From assembly GCA_030704615.1 (NCBI GenBank), contig CM060732.1, forward strand, positions 5,396,001 to 5,456,000: a stretch of DNA of 60,000 bases, written 5' to 3'. Origin of the DNA: Takakia lepidozioides. Taxonomy: Eukaryota > Streptophyta > Takakiopsida > Takakiales > Takakiaceae. Position numbers and translations under genes: made by a program. A model generated the notes under the pieces. The model saw only the letters and a list, made by a program, of their open reading frames with translations. It searched no databases and was not told where the DNA came from. This document shows, one piece after another, positions 1-11,702 of this stretch; within the stretch, counting starts at the first letter, position 1; the number at the start of each line of letters is the position of its first letter.

Positions 1-685
1 TTAATTTTTGTAATGTCCATAGAGGTTACAGTGAGGGTTCCTCACTTCATTTTGCTGAATGTCAATGCAGACATTCAGTTGTTCTGCATTGTTTTTGCCT
101 CTTGCGATGAATGTGGAGGCTTGATAAGCTCTGTTTTAAGAAATCCAAAGTGAATGTCGTTGACGACATTCACAGCTGTGTCTGTATTATTCAATACGAC
201 AAATTGAATTTACATGGATTGGGGAGCTAAGTAATTGGTTCTTTTTGTATTTTTGTGAATGGCGTTGACGCCATTCACATACAGTGATGTTGTGAGGTCC
301 TCAGTGATAGGTTCGTTATGAATGTGCATTGAGTTTGCCTGGAGGGTTCCTTACTCAATTTTTTTGATTTCCATCCTGTGATTTTGCTTCATTTAAGTAA
401 TAATTTGGCTTCATTAGTGAATGTCGTTGACGACATTCACTTCTATGTCTGTGTCATTTCTAAACGATAATTTGCATTCACCTGGATTAGGGTGTATTTA
501 CAGTATCATTGAATGGAATGTTCTGAATGGCGTTGACGACATTCATATCTGGAGCAGTAGTGTGGTCCTGAAAGGTCCTTGGAGCAGTTCTCAGAGCCAT
601 TTCAATCTATGTTTTATTCTTTCTGTTCTACTTGCATTTACTCACTGAGCGCTTTTGTGGGTTGGGATTTATCTCCTTTTTTCAG
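1..685. repeat. Diverged tandem repeat with five short hairpin palindromes
   Basis: No gene is recognised here. Two blocks about 267 bp apart resemble each other (for example around 150-230 and 417-490). The stretch carries five palindromes: 55-78 (9-bp arms, 6-nt loop), 150-173, 255-278 and 417-440 (perfect 11-bp arms around TG, core GAATGTCGTTGACGACATTC or a close variant), and 523-546 (two arm mismatches). It ends in a pyrimidine tract and CAG at 683-685, so it may be the intron upstream of the methyltransferase-like exon. Confidence 0.7.
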
Positions 686-2531
686 GTACACGAAATATGT
701 GCTTATGGAAGGAAATCACCTGAGCGGAATTCCCGACTATCTTGACATGTGGTCGGACCCTGCAAACGATCCAACCATGTATACTGCAGGGATATTGAAG
801 GACTGGAGTCCTTCTCACTTCGAGACTGTGGGTGGTACCTTGACTGCCCACTGAGCACACGACCTTTCAAGAACAGCATATGAAATACTTGAACAATAAC
901 GCTGAGATGCTGGCGCCTTTGACTGACGAAGAGTATCAACGAAACATAGCAACATTGGCTGCCAAGGAGCCTGATGCTCAGGGAACGCCGCAGAAGGGAA
1001 AGAAGGCGGGCCGCAAACCAAAAGACAAGGCTGTTGATGTCATAGCCATCTCACCAGCAAAGCCAAAGGACAAAGACAAGTCCAAAGAGAAGGAAAAGGA
1101 CAAGGGGAAGGAGAATGAAAAGGAGATGGAGAGTGGGCAGGACTTTACTGCTGGAAGATATACCCGCACTCTTCAGTGCGTGTTCGATGCCAAGCCACAC
1201 CCTTCCCGTTCTGATTCAGCAGGAGAGATGAAAATTGTTAATGAGGGTTGGCTTTCGATGATGCAGAGTCGAAAGAGAGGATACACTGGGGTGCCATCCC
1301 CTACCTGGGACAATATAATCTCATTCCTCAATCTGGTGAGAATTCCAGTTTCTTTCCTTTTTCTCTGAAAGTTTCGTTGGCAGTATTTCAGTCTCGTTCT
1401 TTGAAAACATCTTGCCATCGTTCTTATAAAAAACATGTCTGTTGCAGGTGAGCACAGGTCCCACCTTCGTGTGCGGTGTGCAGAAAACTTATGCGGCCGA
1501 CATTGTCATTCTCGACATCCCGGATGGCCAGGCTGTGCCAGAAGTTCTTCCAAAGGGCAAGACGCCAGGCTGGAACAAATTCGAGGACAACTACTGGAGT
1601 TGGGTGTTCGGGTTCTGTAACAATTTCCTCTCTGATGCAGGGACACTTCTGCTTTTTCAGTCATGTGACAATGATAGTCGTCGGGCATTGGCATCATACC
1701 TCAAGTCTTCAGGGTTTGAAGTTTTGCGCACATGGAATTGTGTGAACAGCCTCTACCTTGTGAAAGGGGGTTTCCCTGGTCAGCTGGTATGCCGTCTCCC
1801 TTCTGCTTGTGCTTTGATCATGAGTTTCAATTTTCTCTGCAGCTCCACTCTAGTAGAATGTTTTATGATCGACACCGATCATCACGATTCATGATTTTTT
1901 TTGTGTCAGAGTTCTGAATAGCCGATGTACACACTTCCACTATAGATTGTGTTTACCACACTAACCTGCTATCTTTGGCAGACGAGGATGTTCGAGGCGA
2001 TCTGCCTGCGGAGGATTCGCACATCAAAGACACCATCCTCCATCCGCAGCTTTGAGATTTCTGACCAGGGTTGTTTCGTCAACCCCCCCTATGAGCCCCA
2101 TGTCGATGACATTTTGTAGTCCAGTCAGACTCTGAAGAGACCAGATGGCACTCCCTGGAGAGGTGCAAAGGAAAAGTCACCAGCATTCATGCAAATACTG
2201 CTGAGTCATGCAGCCACCGCTGCACGGGTGGTCGATCTTTCTGTGTCCACAGGTTCGTTTTTCCCTTCCGAATTGGTTTCCTTTCAACAGTTTCATCTGC
2301 TTAAATCCCCCCCTCCAAACTGTTCATGTTCTCCTGTCTGGTGCAGGAGCAACTTACCACGCATGCAAGGCAGGCGGAAGAAGCCTTTTTGGCATGGAGG
2401 GTGATTCTGACCTCTACAACACCGTGCTCCTCCCCCTTTTGTCTGGCTCCACTTCAGGCACACAGACTGATCGGATTCAAATTCGAAATGATGACGATCC
2501 GAAGATAAGCAGGTCGACAACGACTTTTCAT
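686..2531 (+). pseudogene. Beta-class amino DNA methyltransferase-like gene, split and broken
   Basis: Four exons can be traced: 686-1335, 1448-1786, 1982-2252 and 2347-2531, joined by introns with GT/AG ends and matching phases. Exon 1 encodes a lysine-rich linker (about residues 45-85 after codon 880). Exon 2 has ADIVILDIPDG followed by a W..VFGF...L...GTLLLF stretch, which fits motif IV and its following strand. Exons 3 and 4 join into VVDLSVSTGATYHACKAGGR and then GMEGDSDLY, a good motif X-I region. The order IV then I is that of beta-class N4/N6 amino methyltransferases. The usual DPPY is DIPD here, so activity is doubtful. There is a frameshift near 841-852 and an in-frame TAG at 2117-2119. 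The family call rests on motifs only; the N-terminal part is missing or upstream. Confidence 0.55.
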
Positions 2532-2610
2532 GTGAGTAAGTGCTAAACCCTCTTTGGGAGTCATACTCAATTTCTCGATAACATCAAAGTTACAGTAATA
2601 ACTTTTTCAG

Positions 2611-2938
2611 GCTGTCTTTCAGGAAAGGCAGCGGTGGATCTTCAGGAGATACAGTCATTTCTGGCGAGTCTGTTTTCGACAGCCCCCTTTCCAATTTTCT
2701 GCTTCCTGTTTATGCCGAAGCAATGGCACTTCACGCGGCCGAGTCCCTATCCCCTGACTTTTTAGTGGCCAGCCGTAGGTGTATCCAGCGTGGATCCGGT
2801 GTTCTAAAATACTTAGACTTAGATGCAGAGGAAGAGGGATACATTGTACTGACTCTGAGTCAGACTGAACTGTATTCTTTTAATATTCATTTTCATATTA
2901 TCTGGAAAACGTTGAATCCCCTTCCTCCACCGTAGTTG
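2611..2938 (+). pseudogene. Possible 3' exon of the methyltransferase-like gene
   Basis: A pyrimidine tract and CAG at 2601-2610 (or 2622) look like an acceptor. One frame then stays open to about 2760, and a second frame stays open from about 2690 to 2934 (MALHAAESLSPDF..., ending in a leucine/serine-rich stretch). The frame changes once, as with other breaks in this gene. No domain is recognised. Confidence 0.3.
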
Positions 2939-2939
2939 T

Positions 2940-3360
2940 TCCTTTAGAACAAATAATAATCACAGAATCAACTTTCGTTTAAATTGCTATATGTATGAAT
3001 CCATCTCACAAACCTTCCTGACTCTTCTCATATCCATTGTGCATTCATCTACACTGTATTCATGCGTGCTCCATTCATGAAAGCTTCCTTTGTACAACAT
3101 CCATTGTACATTCATCCTCTGTACTCTTTAATCCACCCCACAAACCTTCCACACTCATTTCATATACTTGTGCATTCGTCAAAAGATTTGGTCATGCATC
3201 TTCCTGTCATGAATTTTGTCATTGCTCAACATCCATTATACATTCATCCATTTTACTTATCCATCCGTCATTCATCCATCTACATACATTTTTCACACTC
3301 ATCCATCTGTTTATCATCCAACTGTACATTCATCCATCCTTTATTCAATGCCTTTTATTA
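2940..3360. repeat. Degenerate CATTCATCC-rich low-complexity tract
   Basis: Loose repetition of CATCCATTGTACATTCATCC-like words with CCACAAACCTTCC between some copies. Open frames across it are low-complexity by-products. Confidence 0.6.
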
Positions 3361-4900
3361 TGTCGTCCAGCTTGTTTCCGCGGTAAAGGGTGCCAATCCG
3401 CGGGAATACACTCCACTTCTTTCTGGGCGCGTGGTGACGCGGCCTTCACGTGTGATGCGTGGACTGAGCCCCATGACGTGGCATTTGCGCAAGGTGACGT
3501 GGCGTGAGCGCAACTGCGCTCACGCGCTCACGTGACCAGGTCACGCGAGGCATCCCTGGCTTTGTTGCGTCTGTCAGATTTTGACCTCTCTCGTCAGTTG
3601 CACTCGAAGCGCAGCAGCAGCATGAGCAAAAGCGCAATTGGTAGCCAGGAGCTTGGTGACAAGCGTTCAAATGCTCATATTCCCAATCATCATATCTGCA
3701 TTTTGTTCTTGGGCAAGGTGAGTGTTTTCCACGCGAGGAAGACAAGCGCCCAACCCTAAGTCCCGAAGTAGACCGTATAGCTGGATGTATAGATAGTGAT
3801 GAAATTATATATGCTAAAATACACTAGTTTATTTTTGCGGTAAAGATTCGTGTCAGTCGGTCTGGATTCCTTAAGAGATTCATGTCGGTTGGTCTAGATG
3901 CCTCTCGGGCGATAAAGATACCTTAAATATTCGTGTAGGTTGGTCTAGATTCCTTCCGGCGGTGAAGATGCCTTAAAAGATTCGTGTCGGTCGGTCCTAA
4001 AAGTGCCAGTTTAAGGTGGTGTTGGGCAGTCCTCTGCGAGCGCCAGAACATGGCGTAAATTGCATTCCCTACACAGGCACCCCGGTCTTGGGGCCCAGGC
4101 CGTCCTCGGCCTACGTTCATGGTCTTTTTGCTATTTCATACCCGCCTCACCCCCCTGGTTAGGGAATTCCAAAAAGGCCATCAACGAGGACAGGGTAAAT
4201 ATCGCTGTTTTGGCTTGGGCCCAGGGGCAGGCCCCAAAAGATTCTCAGGGCCTGGTACCTGTCCTTTACTCCTGGCCCCACGGGCCAACAGTGTCCTGCA
4301 CCCAAGGCTGCCTAGGGTCATTTTGGGAACGCATTTGGGGAACGTATATGCACGTTTTAGAAATGTATATATAGTACTATGATAATGTACACATACACCT
4401 ATACGTATAATCCAGCAAAGGAAAAGACCTAGGGTTTGGGTCATCTACCCTGCAGTTGCCACGATAGTAGGTAGACCTCGAAATTTCGCTATAATTGCCT
4501 TGTCATCTCCTTGCAAGAGAGTACCGTAGTTTTGTACACTAAATTTTATCATCCCATTTATAAAGACATCTTCTCCTCCTTACAGAAATTGCACACTCCT
4601 TGCCCCAAATATAGGCATATGCGCCGTCTCTTACTTCTGTCTCCTTTAATTTTGGGTGAATTGAACTTAGCGAAGCAGATACAGGGTTCGTAGTTGCTGG
4701 TCGCTGCATGGAAGGATGAAGATGGAGACTGGTACATGACAAGGTTGCCCATATTCTGTGAGTTTGCACCCCTCTCTTTGAACTTGCTTGAGTTGAGCAT
4801 GTAGTAGAAATAATAAGAGGTTGATTGTGGTAAGAGAAATTCACTCTTTCTTCTCTGCCTTTTAACAAGAGCAATTACATGTTAGTTCTTCTCCATGAGA
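3361..4900. other. Unassigned stretch with a short tandem repeat
   Basis: At about 3836-4005 there are four degenerate copies of AGATTCGTGTCGGTCGGTCT separated by CCTTAA-type spacers. The part at 3380-3560 is GC-rich with several ACGTG words. I see no supported gene; the short open frames lack recognisable domains. Confidence 0.4.
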
Positions 4901-4961
4901 TTTGTCAGCCCCACTGAATGGTGAGGGTCCAGCCCCTGCATCTTTGAGCGGCTGTCGGTGA

Positions 4962-5183
<222 letters not shown>

Positions 5184-5984
5184 TGATTCACTCCGCAAAG
5201 GCATGTACGCACTTGGCTGTCAACTGTCTGTACTAACTTTGCAAGATTCTCTGGTTCACAGTAGAGATAAACTTAAGGCACTGGGGGGGTGGAAAGGAAA
5301 GGATACGGATAAGGGAGAGAACCATGTTTCGAGCATCTGAAGCTTTCTTGTAGCTTCCATCCGCATGGGAATACCTGTAGCTTGAGGAAGGTCAGCATAA
5401 AGTAGCTTTGTGCAACCCTTGCAGGCGGAAACCAGCACATCAACGAGCATTGGGTATGCCGGAGAGCTATCGTAATTCATCACTTGTGTACGCAAAGTAC
5501 CTGTTGTTCTATCTATAAAATGTCAAGAAACTGAAGACGTCTGCACACTGGAACGCCCCTATTCACCTCTGATAAAGTCTCTTTTCTTTGATGAATATCT
5601 GTGCAGTATATCATCTTCCATCACAAGGTAGGCACTTCTCAAGCCACAGTTCTCACTGTGGCTTGTAGAACATGTGATGGGGACATGAAATCATGTGCCC
5701 CCTTCTGCTGTTGGTGGTTGGAAAGACTAAGGCACGATGCATGTGAACATAGGCAACCAGAGTCATGAGAAAAGTCAGCTCGATATTTTGTCTGCTATCT
5801 GCTCTGGAAGGTGGAGACGTCGATTTGAGTTGTAGATCCCACTGCATTGCAAGTTGTATTTGCTTAGGGTTAAATTTAGGGCTGCTCGTTACTAGCCCTA
5901 ATGGGCTTTTGTTTGCTCGACTGTTTGAATTTGAAAACCACGGGCTTTTGAGATGCCATCCATCTAACGGGGGTGGCTTTGCAG

Positions 5985-6156
5985 TTTTCTCTCTGTTTGG
6001 AGGACATGTTTGGAGTTGCACTAGGAAGATACATATATACACTGGCACGAGCGATTGGCCAGGCTGACAGTGAAGGCTTCGCTTTCGAACACTTCTTGCT
6101 AGAGAAGATGTTCAACTTGTGTATGGACTACGGAACCTCCTGGTCAGATTCTGCAG
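5985..6156 (+). CDS. Candidate internal exon, unknown protein
   Basis: The segment is preceded by GGCTTTGCAG and followed by GTGTAAG, a good acceptor and donor pair. It encodes about 57 residues including MFGVALGRYIYTLARAIGQ and EHFLLEKMFNLCMDYGTSW, with a helix-like composition and no stops. I do not recognise the family. Joining to the CAG near 6211 in the matching phase meets a stop quickly, so the next exon is uncertain. Confidence 0.3.
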
Positions 6157-6584
6157 GTGTAAGCCTTACTGAGGCTGGAGTGTTGAATGATTGCTGAAAG
6201 TGCCATTTGCAGGTGCGATATTGTGGACATGACATGTGGCCCAACACTCTATTTGAGTTGCTAGTATGTAGTAGGGATGACTTTCTTGGAAGCCAGGGAC
6301 AGTAGTAAGTTTGTCCTCTAAAAATTGGTGTATACTGACTAAAATATTGGTGATCAAACTAACTTATACAGGGTTTTGTGATTGCTGCACCGAAGACTAA
6401 AACAAGGGCTACCAGCTGTCACACCTACTCAACCACCAACTTTTGTTCCCTCTTCCACTCCAGGTTTGTGTGCCGATCTGACTGTTAAAGTGTTTTTGAT
6501 GGCATCTTAGTTTAAAGGACCATCCAGTTTGCCTCCATTGTTCTCATTATCCGCCCTAATTTCTGGGATGAAGGCTCCAGGGCC

Positions 6585-6905
6585 TTGCGAATGAATTTAG
6601 AGCCTGCCGTAATTGAGAACCCCACAGACCTTGTCTTGGCTTTTCGGGTCTCAGGGAGAAATATTGACGTAGTAGACTCCTCAGATCACAAGCAACCACG
6701 GACACGTTTGAACAGTGTGGAGAGAGGAGATGAGACAGAGAGAGGCATATCACCTCTTGTTACAGGTATCCAAGTTAAGAGTAACCTCATGGACCCGTCA
6801 AATCCCCTGACCCAAGAATGTCATGAAGAATTTGGTGTGAATTCAACTGTGGAAGAAACCACTTCCAGAATTGGCACAAGTGCAGCTGCTGGCGTTTCCC
6901 CTTAA
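6585..6905 (+). CDS. Unknown open frame, 106 codons
   Basis: Open frame with a mixed, hydrophilic composition (LVLAFRVSGRNIDVVDSSD, then a Thr/Ser/Glu-rich C-terminus). No domain, signal peptide or membrane segment is visible. It could be an exon of the same unknown locus as 5985-6156, or chance. Confidence 0.2.
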   Translation: MRMNLEPAVIENPTDLVLAFRVSGRNIDVVDSSDHKQPRTRLNSVERGDETERGISPLVTGIQVKSNLMDPSNPLTQECHEEFGVNSTVEETTSRIGTSAAAGVSP

Positions 6906-7338
6906 ACATAGATTCTTGGTGTGATGCCAAGACCACATTCCAGTTCAGTGTCCCAGCACATGTGACTTCCATTGTATCTGTATTGCTCAGTTGCATAGAG
7001 GCATGAACTGTTCTGTTCACACAGTTTCTGACAAATTAGACACAGTCTGTTCAATTGTTCACTGTTCTGTTCACACAGTCAATTGTCACTGATGATGGTT
7101 CCTTTCAGGATGTCAATTGCACTGATGACGTCCCTACATATACTTCTGAATTGGTTTGCACCTCACCTTCAATTTTCTGCCGAAAGGATTTGTTTGTTGC
7201 TTGCAGATTTCCACTCCTCTTGTCGATGCCGACATGTCTACAACATGCAAGGTCCTTCCACGCAGTCTCCTAGCTAGGTACACATATGTCATAGTCTCCC
7301 ATAACTTGTGTCCATAAAGTATTGTATCCTTCGAAACA

Positions 7339-7773
7339 TCATCTGCTCGTCTTTGTAGGGTGGTAGATAAAGGGTCTGCACAGAGGTAGAGGAGACTGAA
7401 TGCAAGGGTTATCTTTTCGATCTAGGAGCATGATGCTCATGCGTCGCGCTCCAAAATACTTCAAAATATTGTGATGCAGTTTCCAGAAATCCAACACTCG
7501 TATGCGGATATGACACCCAAGCTCATGTGAGCAGAAATGTAAATTGATACTCACACATTCATTCGGTTCATTGCACGTCAAACCTGTCGTAAACACTGCA
7601 AGATGAGTTCTTTCTGGATAGGTCACACACCTCGTGAACCAATGGTGCTGCACGGGGTCAATGGAGTGGTGGAAGTCGCAGTGTCGTAGGAAATCTGCTG
7701 CCTCAAAAGCACAGGTCCCTTTGAACAACACCCTTAGCATCATTGGAGTGAGTAGATCCAAGCAAGCTCGCAT
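7339..7773 (-). CDS. Unknown open frame, about 144 codons
   Basis: The protein has many Cys and His (for example CNEPNECVSINLHFCSHELG) and a balanced composition, so it may be a real exon. It lies just downstream, on the same strand, of another open frame (7854-8201) in a different phase; an intron or frameshift could join them. I do not recognise the family. Confidence 0.3.
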   Translation of the reverse strand: MRACLDLLTPMMLRVLFKGTCAFEAADFLRHCDFHHSIDPVQHHWFTRCVTYPERTHLAVFTTGLTCNEPNECVSINLHFCSHELGCHIRIRVLDFWKLHHNILKYFGARRMSIMLLDRKDNPCIQSPLPLCRPFIYHPTKTSR

Positions 7774-7853
7774 TTCTTATTTTTTGGGGGGAGATGCATT
7801 TGCATGCTCGATACCCAGAGCAAAGCTTCATGCATGGCAAGGCCTATTTCCCT

Positions 7854-8201
7854 TCAACCCTCAAACAGATGGCTGTATATTATTCCTCCAACTTTGGATT
7901 TCACATCCCTCTCCCAACTCTCCTCCTTCACTTCAAAATTTTGGAATGTCCACCCAAGACCATCAATCTGCTCTGCAGACAGCTCCTTGACAAGGTCTTT
8001 GGCATCTTCAATAGATTTGGTCAATCGCAATCCGAGCCTAAAATCTCTCTCTAAATCAGTGCGTAGTTTTCGCTCAACCCCTTTTTCCAAGTTTTGGGAC
8101 GTCGGCACTTGGTTCAACATGATGAGTAGGGTTGCATACGAAAAGAAGTGTGGCACCTCAATCATATAAGAGGCAAGCTTGAATATGAGATGTCCAAGCA
8201 T
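7854..8201 (-). CDS. Unknown open frame, about 115 codons
   Basis: The N-terminal half is hydrophobic (LIFKLASYMIEVPHFFSYAT). The rest is charged and probably helical (LERDFRLGLRLTKSIEDAKD), followed by a segment rich in Glu, Lys and Trp. No family is recognised. It probably belongs with 7339-7773. Confidence 0.3.
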   Translation of the reverse strand: MLGHLIFKLASYMIEVPHFFSYATLLIMLNQVPTSQNLEKGVERKLRTDLERDFRLGLRLTKSIEDAKDLVKELSAEQIDGLGWTFQNFEVKEESWERDVKSKVGGIIYSHLFEG

Positions 8202-9361
8202 GCGGGCCTGCGTTTAGAAATCGACTAATAGTCAGTGGAAATCGCGTTACTTTAAGTGGAGTGACATCATTGAAGGAAATCTACTAATTGTGTTTACTGA
8301 AAAACAGACCAGTTTGAAGAGGAAGATGTGGGCGATGCGGGAGGCACACTCAGAGACGCCTGTAGCAGATCAGACTGCTGCAAAGCTGCCACAGGCGAGG
8401 CCAGAGATGCAGCCATACTCGCCCCCTCGAGATTGGGGAGTGCCTACTAATTCCACCTCTCTTTCTCTCTCTTGAAACCTTTCCTCTCCCTCTCTCTCCA
8501 CCAATACAAGGTGGCCCCCAGAAATCTGGCTAACATGTGAGAGTGGTTAATTAGAGTGAAAGTTGTCCTTGCATATTGTCCACATATTCAAATATCTGGT
8601 TGTAATTCTGGGGCCAAGAATAACACAAGAGCTGGCTGCTAGGGCTGGAAGCCATCGTTGCTAGACAGGAGACAGTTAAGCTGACGACGCACTTGCAATC
8701 TGAGACAATGATCATGCAGGCACCCTGGTACTGTGAGCGTCGTCAAGGCCGCAAAAGCTTTTTGTTAGTCTACCGAGCCTAAGTATTCATCGACCCAAAG
8801 ATGCACAGGCACAGTAAAATAGCATGCCCTCCATCTCCACCAAAACTTCAGACCCCGAGATATTCCCCTATCCTCTGTGGGCTCAGCTTCTCAAAGGGGA
8901 ATAAGGCTCTTTTAGAACATGCTAGGCAGACAATAGGGGATCACAAGTAGAGCATGTAGCACCAAAACCAATCAGAACTTGTAGAGCATCATGACAGTTT
9001 CATCCCAAACACAGTTGGACATCCAAGTAGACGGTTTTGCACTTAAAACACATTGACTGTCGTCCATTAAATAAGTGAGAGTGGCTAATCTTAGTGGCCA
9101 CCTGCTCAATTTTCATTGGCTTGTCAGATTACAAGACCCAAAAGTCACACATCAGCTCCAGCCTGTCTTATCATTTTACTGTTGACATAGGTTAAGGCTT
9201 AAACTTCAAAAGATAGTTTACTTACCAAATCTCTTAATTGTTTCCTAGTTTTCATCCATCCTTTGACAGAGGGGAATCTGTTCATTGGAGGAATCCATGG
9301 CTCTATGTACAAGATATGCGCATTTTTCTGAGCTGGGGTCAACATTTTTACTCGCGTTTAG
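8202..9361. other. Unassigned stretch
   Basis: A 61-codon open frame at 8290-8475 (Gln, Pro and Ala rich) is the only coding hint, and it is weak. I see no repeat, RNA gene or transposon domain in the rest. Confidence 0.3.
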
Positions 9362-9762
9362 GGAGCGGCCAAGCTGGAGCTGAATTCAGGCTCCTAGAGC
9401 GCCCTATTGGGATCGCCCAGGGGCTTGCTCGGTTCTCTACAAATAGGCTTTGTAAAAAGAAACTTTATCTTTTTTATCTTTATCTACTACGTCGTCAAAA
9501 CGTAAAAACTGCTGTAATTTTCTTAGGGCAGTTTGAAGCAGAATTCCCCAGGATGCACCAGTTGGCATCGAACCAATGGTCCCATAGGGGCGGGAGCATG
9601 GAACCGTTGCCATAGGGAGATTCGTGGACGCAATCTTGCCCCTTGGATGAGATATCATCTAGGGTTGATGTGGAGCCAGCTAGTCAGAGGGTGGAACCAG
9701 ATGAGCAAATTTTTCCGGGCTTGCTAACTTAGGAGCCTCAATCGGCTCCAGCTGGCCCGTTC
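9362..9762. repeat. Small foldback (MITE-like) element
   Basis: The arm at 9362-9395 and the arm at 9730-9762 are inverted copies of one another: after reverse complementing one, both read TAGGAGCCT, AAT and GCTCCAGCT in register, roughly 80% alike. About 335 bp without coding signal lies between. Target-site duplications were not found, so MITE is a guess from structure only. Confidence 0.4.
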
Positions 9763-10499
9763 TCTAGAGACTGTTCTAGAGATGGATGCCCAGCTAACTT
9801 GATGTCATCGATGAAAAGGCCCGACTGTGGATGAAAGATTCATCGTTGAAGGGAATGAGGATTCTCACTGCAGGCGTAGCGTGGACAATGTACTGGTGCA
9901 AGTGTCTACTGCATGCATGTGTCTTACAGTGTCAAAGCGTAAAGCCCTGTGAAATTTTTTTCTTTTATAACTATATGGGGCGGGTTATAGAGCAGAATGG
10001 GCGGTATTAGAGCATCACCACCCTTGAGCCCGAAAAACTCCTTGTAACACAAAAGATAGTGTCATCGATTCAGTGCTGCTGGGTTCTTTGGCGCGGCAGC
10101 CCGACTCGCGCACACCCTTGTCCCTAAATCGCCCACGCCATCCCCCCGCCCTCGCCTCCCATTGGCGGGAGGGGCGAGATCTCCACCAAGACGCTGACGG
10201 GCACGCGCTTGGTCAGTTGACTTGGATTCAGGGACGTTTTCTGTGCGTAGAATACAGCGCTCGGGTTCAGTGCACCAGTGCACGGAACGATATTCAGTGG
10301 GAGCTTTTCACGGGATATAGGGTTCAGTGCATGGGTGGGGGACGTTCCCGCCCACCATACCCTCATGTTCCGTTGGCCTGCTGGTTCAGTGTAGGGTGGG
10401 GATGCTCTTAGGGCGTCACACGTGAGGTCCCCCCTGGCCGTGAGCTTACACGTAAGAACCCTGCAACGCGGGAAAAAACGTGTAACGTTCATCCAGCCG
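9763..10499. other. Unassigned GC-rich stretch
   Basis: Between 10060 and 10400 the word GGTTCAGTG recurs at irregular spacing in a GC-rich context. I find no supported gene. Confidence 0.3.
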
Positions 10500-10522
10500 T
10501 TGGATCTATGGCATAGATCCAA
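10500..10522. repeat. Perfect 23-nt palindrome
   Basis: TTGGATCTATG, a central G, then the exact reverse complement of the arm. It lies just before the larger inverted repeat at 10544-10657 and may be part of the same mobile or foldback unit. Confidence 0.7.
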
Positions 10523-10543
10523 AATTTCGTAGGGCTTTACGCG

Positions 10544-10657
10544 GGGTGAGGCATTATCCCCAGGGGCTTCTAGTACCGAGGCCCTGTAATACGAGGGCGG
10601 AGGATTATAGGGGCGAGGTACTGGAAGCCCCTGGGGACAATGCCTGCAGCCTCACCC
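10544..10657. repeat. Inverted repeat with about 34-41 bp arms
   Basis: Arms 10544-10577 and 10617-10657 share GGGTGAGG...CCCCAGGGGCTTC.AGTACC in inverted orientation with a 39-nt loop. The right arm has a 6-7 nt insertion. It can form a strong hairpin if transcribed. Confidence 0.7.
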
Positions 10658-11702
10658 TATACAAAGAATAGACATAAATAATAATAATAACAAAGCTCTC
10701 TCGTGATCAGTCAAACGAATTAGTGGGAGAGAACTGAGTCAACTGACATATTTGGAACAATCCATACTCGACAAGCAATGGCAGGATGTTTACGTCATAC
10801 CTCACACTGCTGCCGCCATCCGCCCATACCGCCACCTCCTTTACACCTACATGTGTTGATGAAACTGTGAGTCATGACTCATGACTTTCTCACCGCCGCT
10901 CTCACACATTCTTTCCGACTCTCCACCTCGGTAACTTTGCATCAAATGCACCGCGATTGCACAAGCAGTCACGATGATGACTATAGCACAAAGCACGAGA
11001 CATCATATAATTAAGCATTCCCTGACACTGCACAACAAGCGAGCGAGGTCGAGAAGAGGAGAGATGGAAACTTTGAAAGCAGCGCGTGGAGCCAGCACCG
11101 GGCCAGACGGACACGTGAGCACTTGTCGCTCGCGGCAAGTGCAGCCCGTCACCGCCCGACACGCTTCCCCCCACCAGCTGGCTCCCTCTTGCCCCCCGAG
11201 CCTCTCGTACAAAAGATGCCGCTTTCCGAATCCTGACAGATGGCCTGGGGATTCAGCCTCGGCTGTCAGAATATGTCTGGCCCGTGGCTCAATAGCGAAG
11301 ATGCCGTCGGCTGTCGCCGGAGCCGAGCTCCGGGTACTAGATGCCGAACAGACGAGGCGAAAATCAGGCCCGGGGGAGGCTCGGTGAGGAATAGAACACA
11401 CACTGAGCTTGTGCCTCGGGATCACTCACCTGGCAGAGGCCAACTGGAGCCCCACCGCACCGCCCCTGCCGGTCATCCTTTCCTTGTCGCCTAATATCCT
11501 TTTGCTGACCGGTGCAGCGTGTCGGCCATTCACGTTGCGCATGGATGAATGCCTGATTGGCGCCAGTCATCCTTGCAGCTTTTCATTTACGAGTAAGCTG
11601 ATGAGCAGCAGCGGAACACACTAGACATAGGATGCGAGTTGAATGCGCGCGTGCCAGCCTGCCGGTACGGTCGCCGGGGCTTGCCGGAGCCGGGACGCCC
11701 TT
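10658..11702. other. Unassigned stretch
   Basis: Open frames occur on both strands at 10974-11425 in GC-rich DNA, but they overlap each other and none shows a domain. I cannot support a gene. Confidence 0.3.

Noticed and set aside
3037-3535. Two overlapping frames of about 156 codons
   Set aside because: They translate the CATTCATCC low-complexity tract; the composition (Ile, His, Ser, Phe) follows the repeat.
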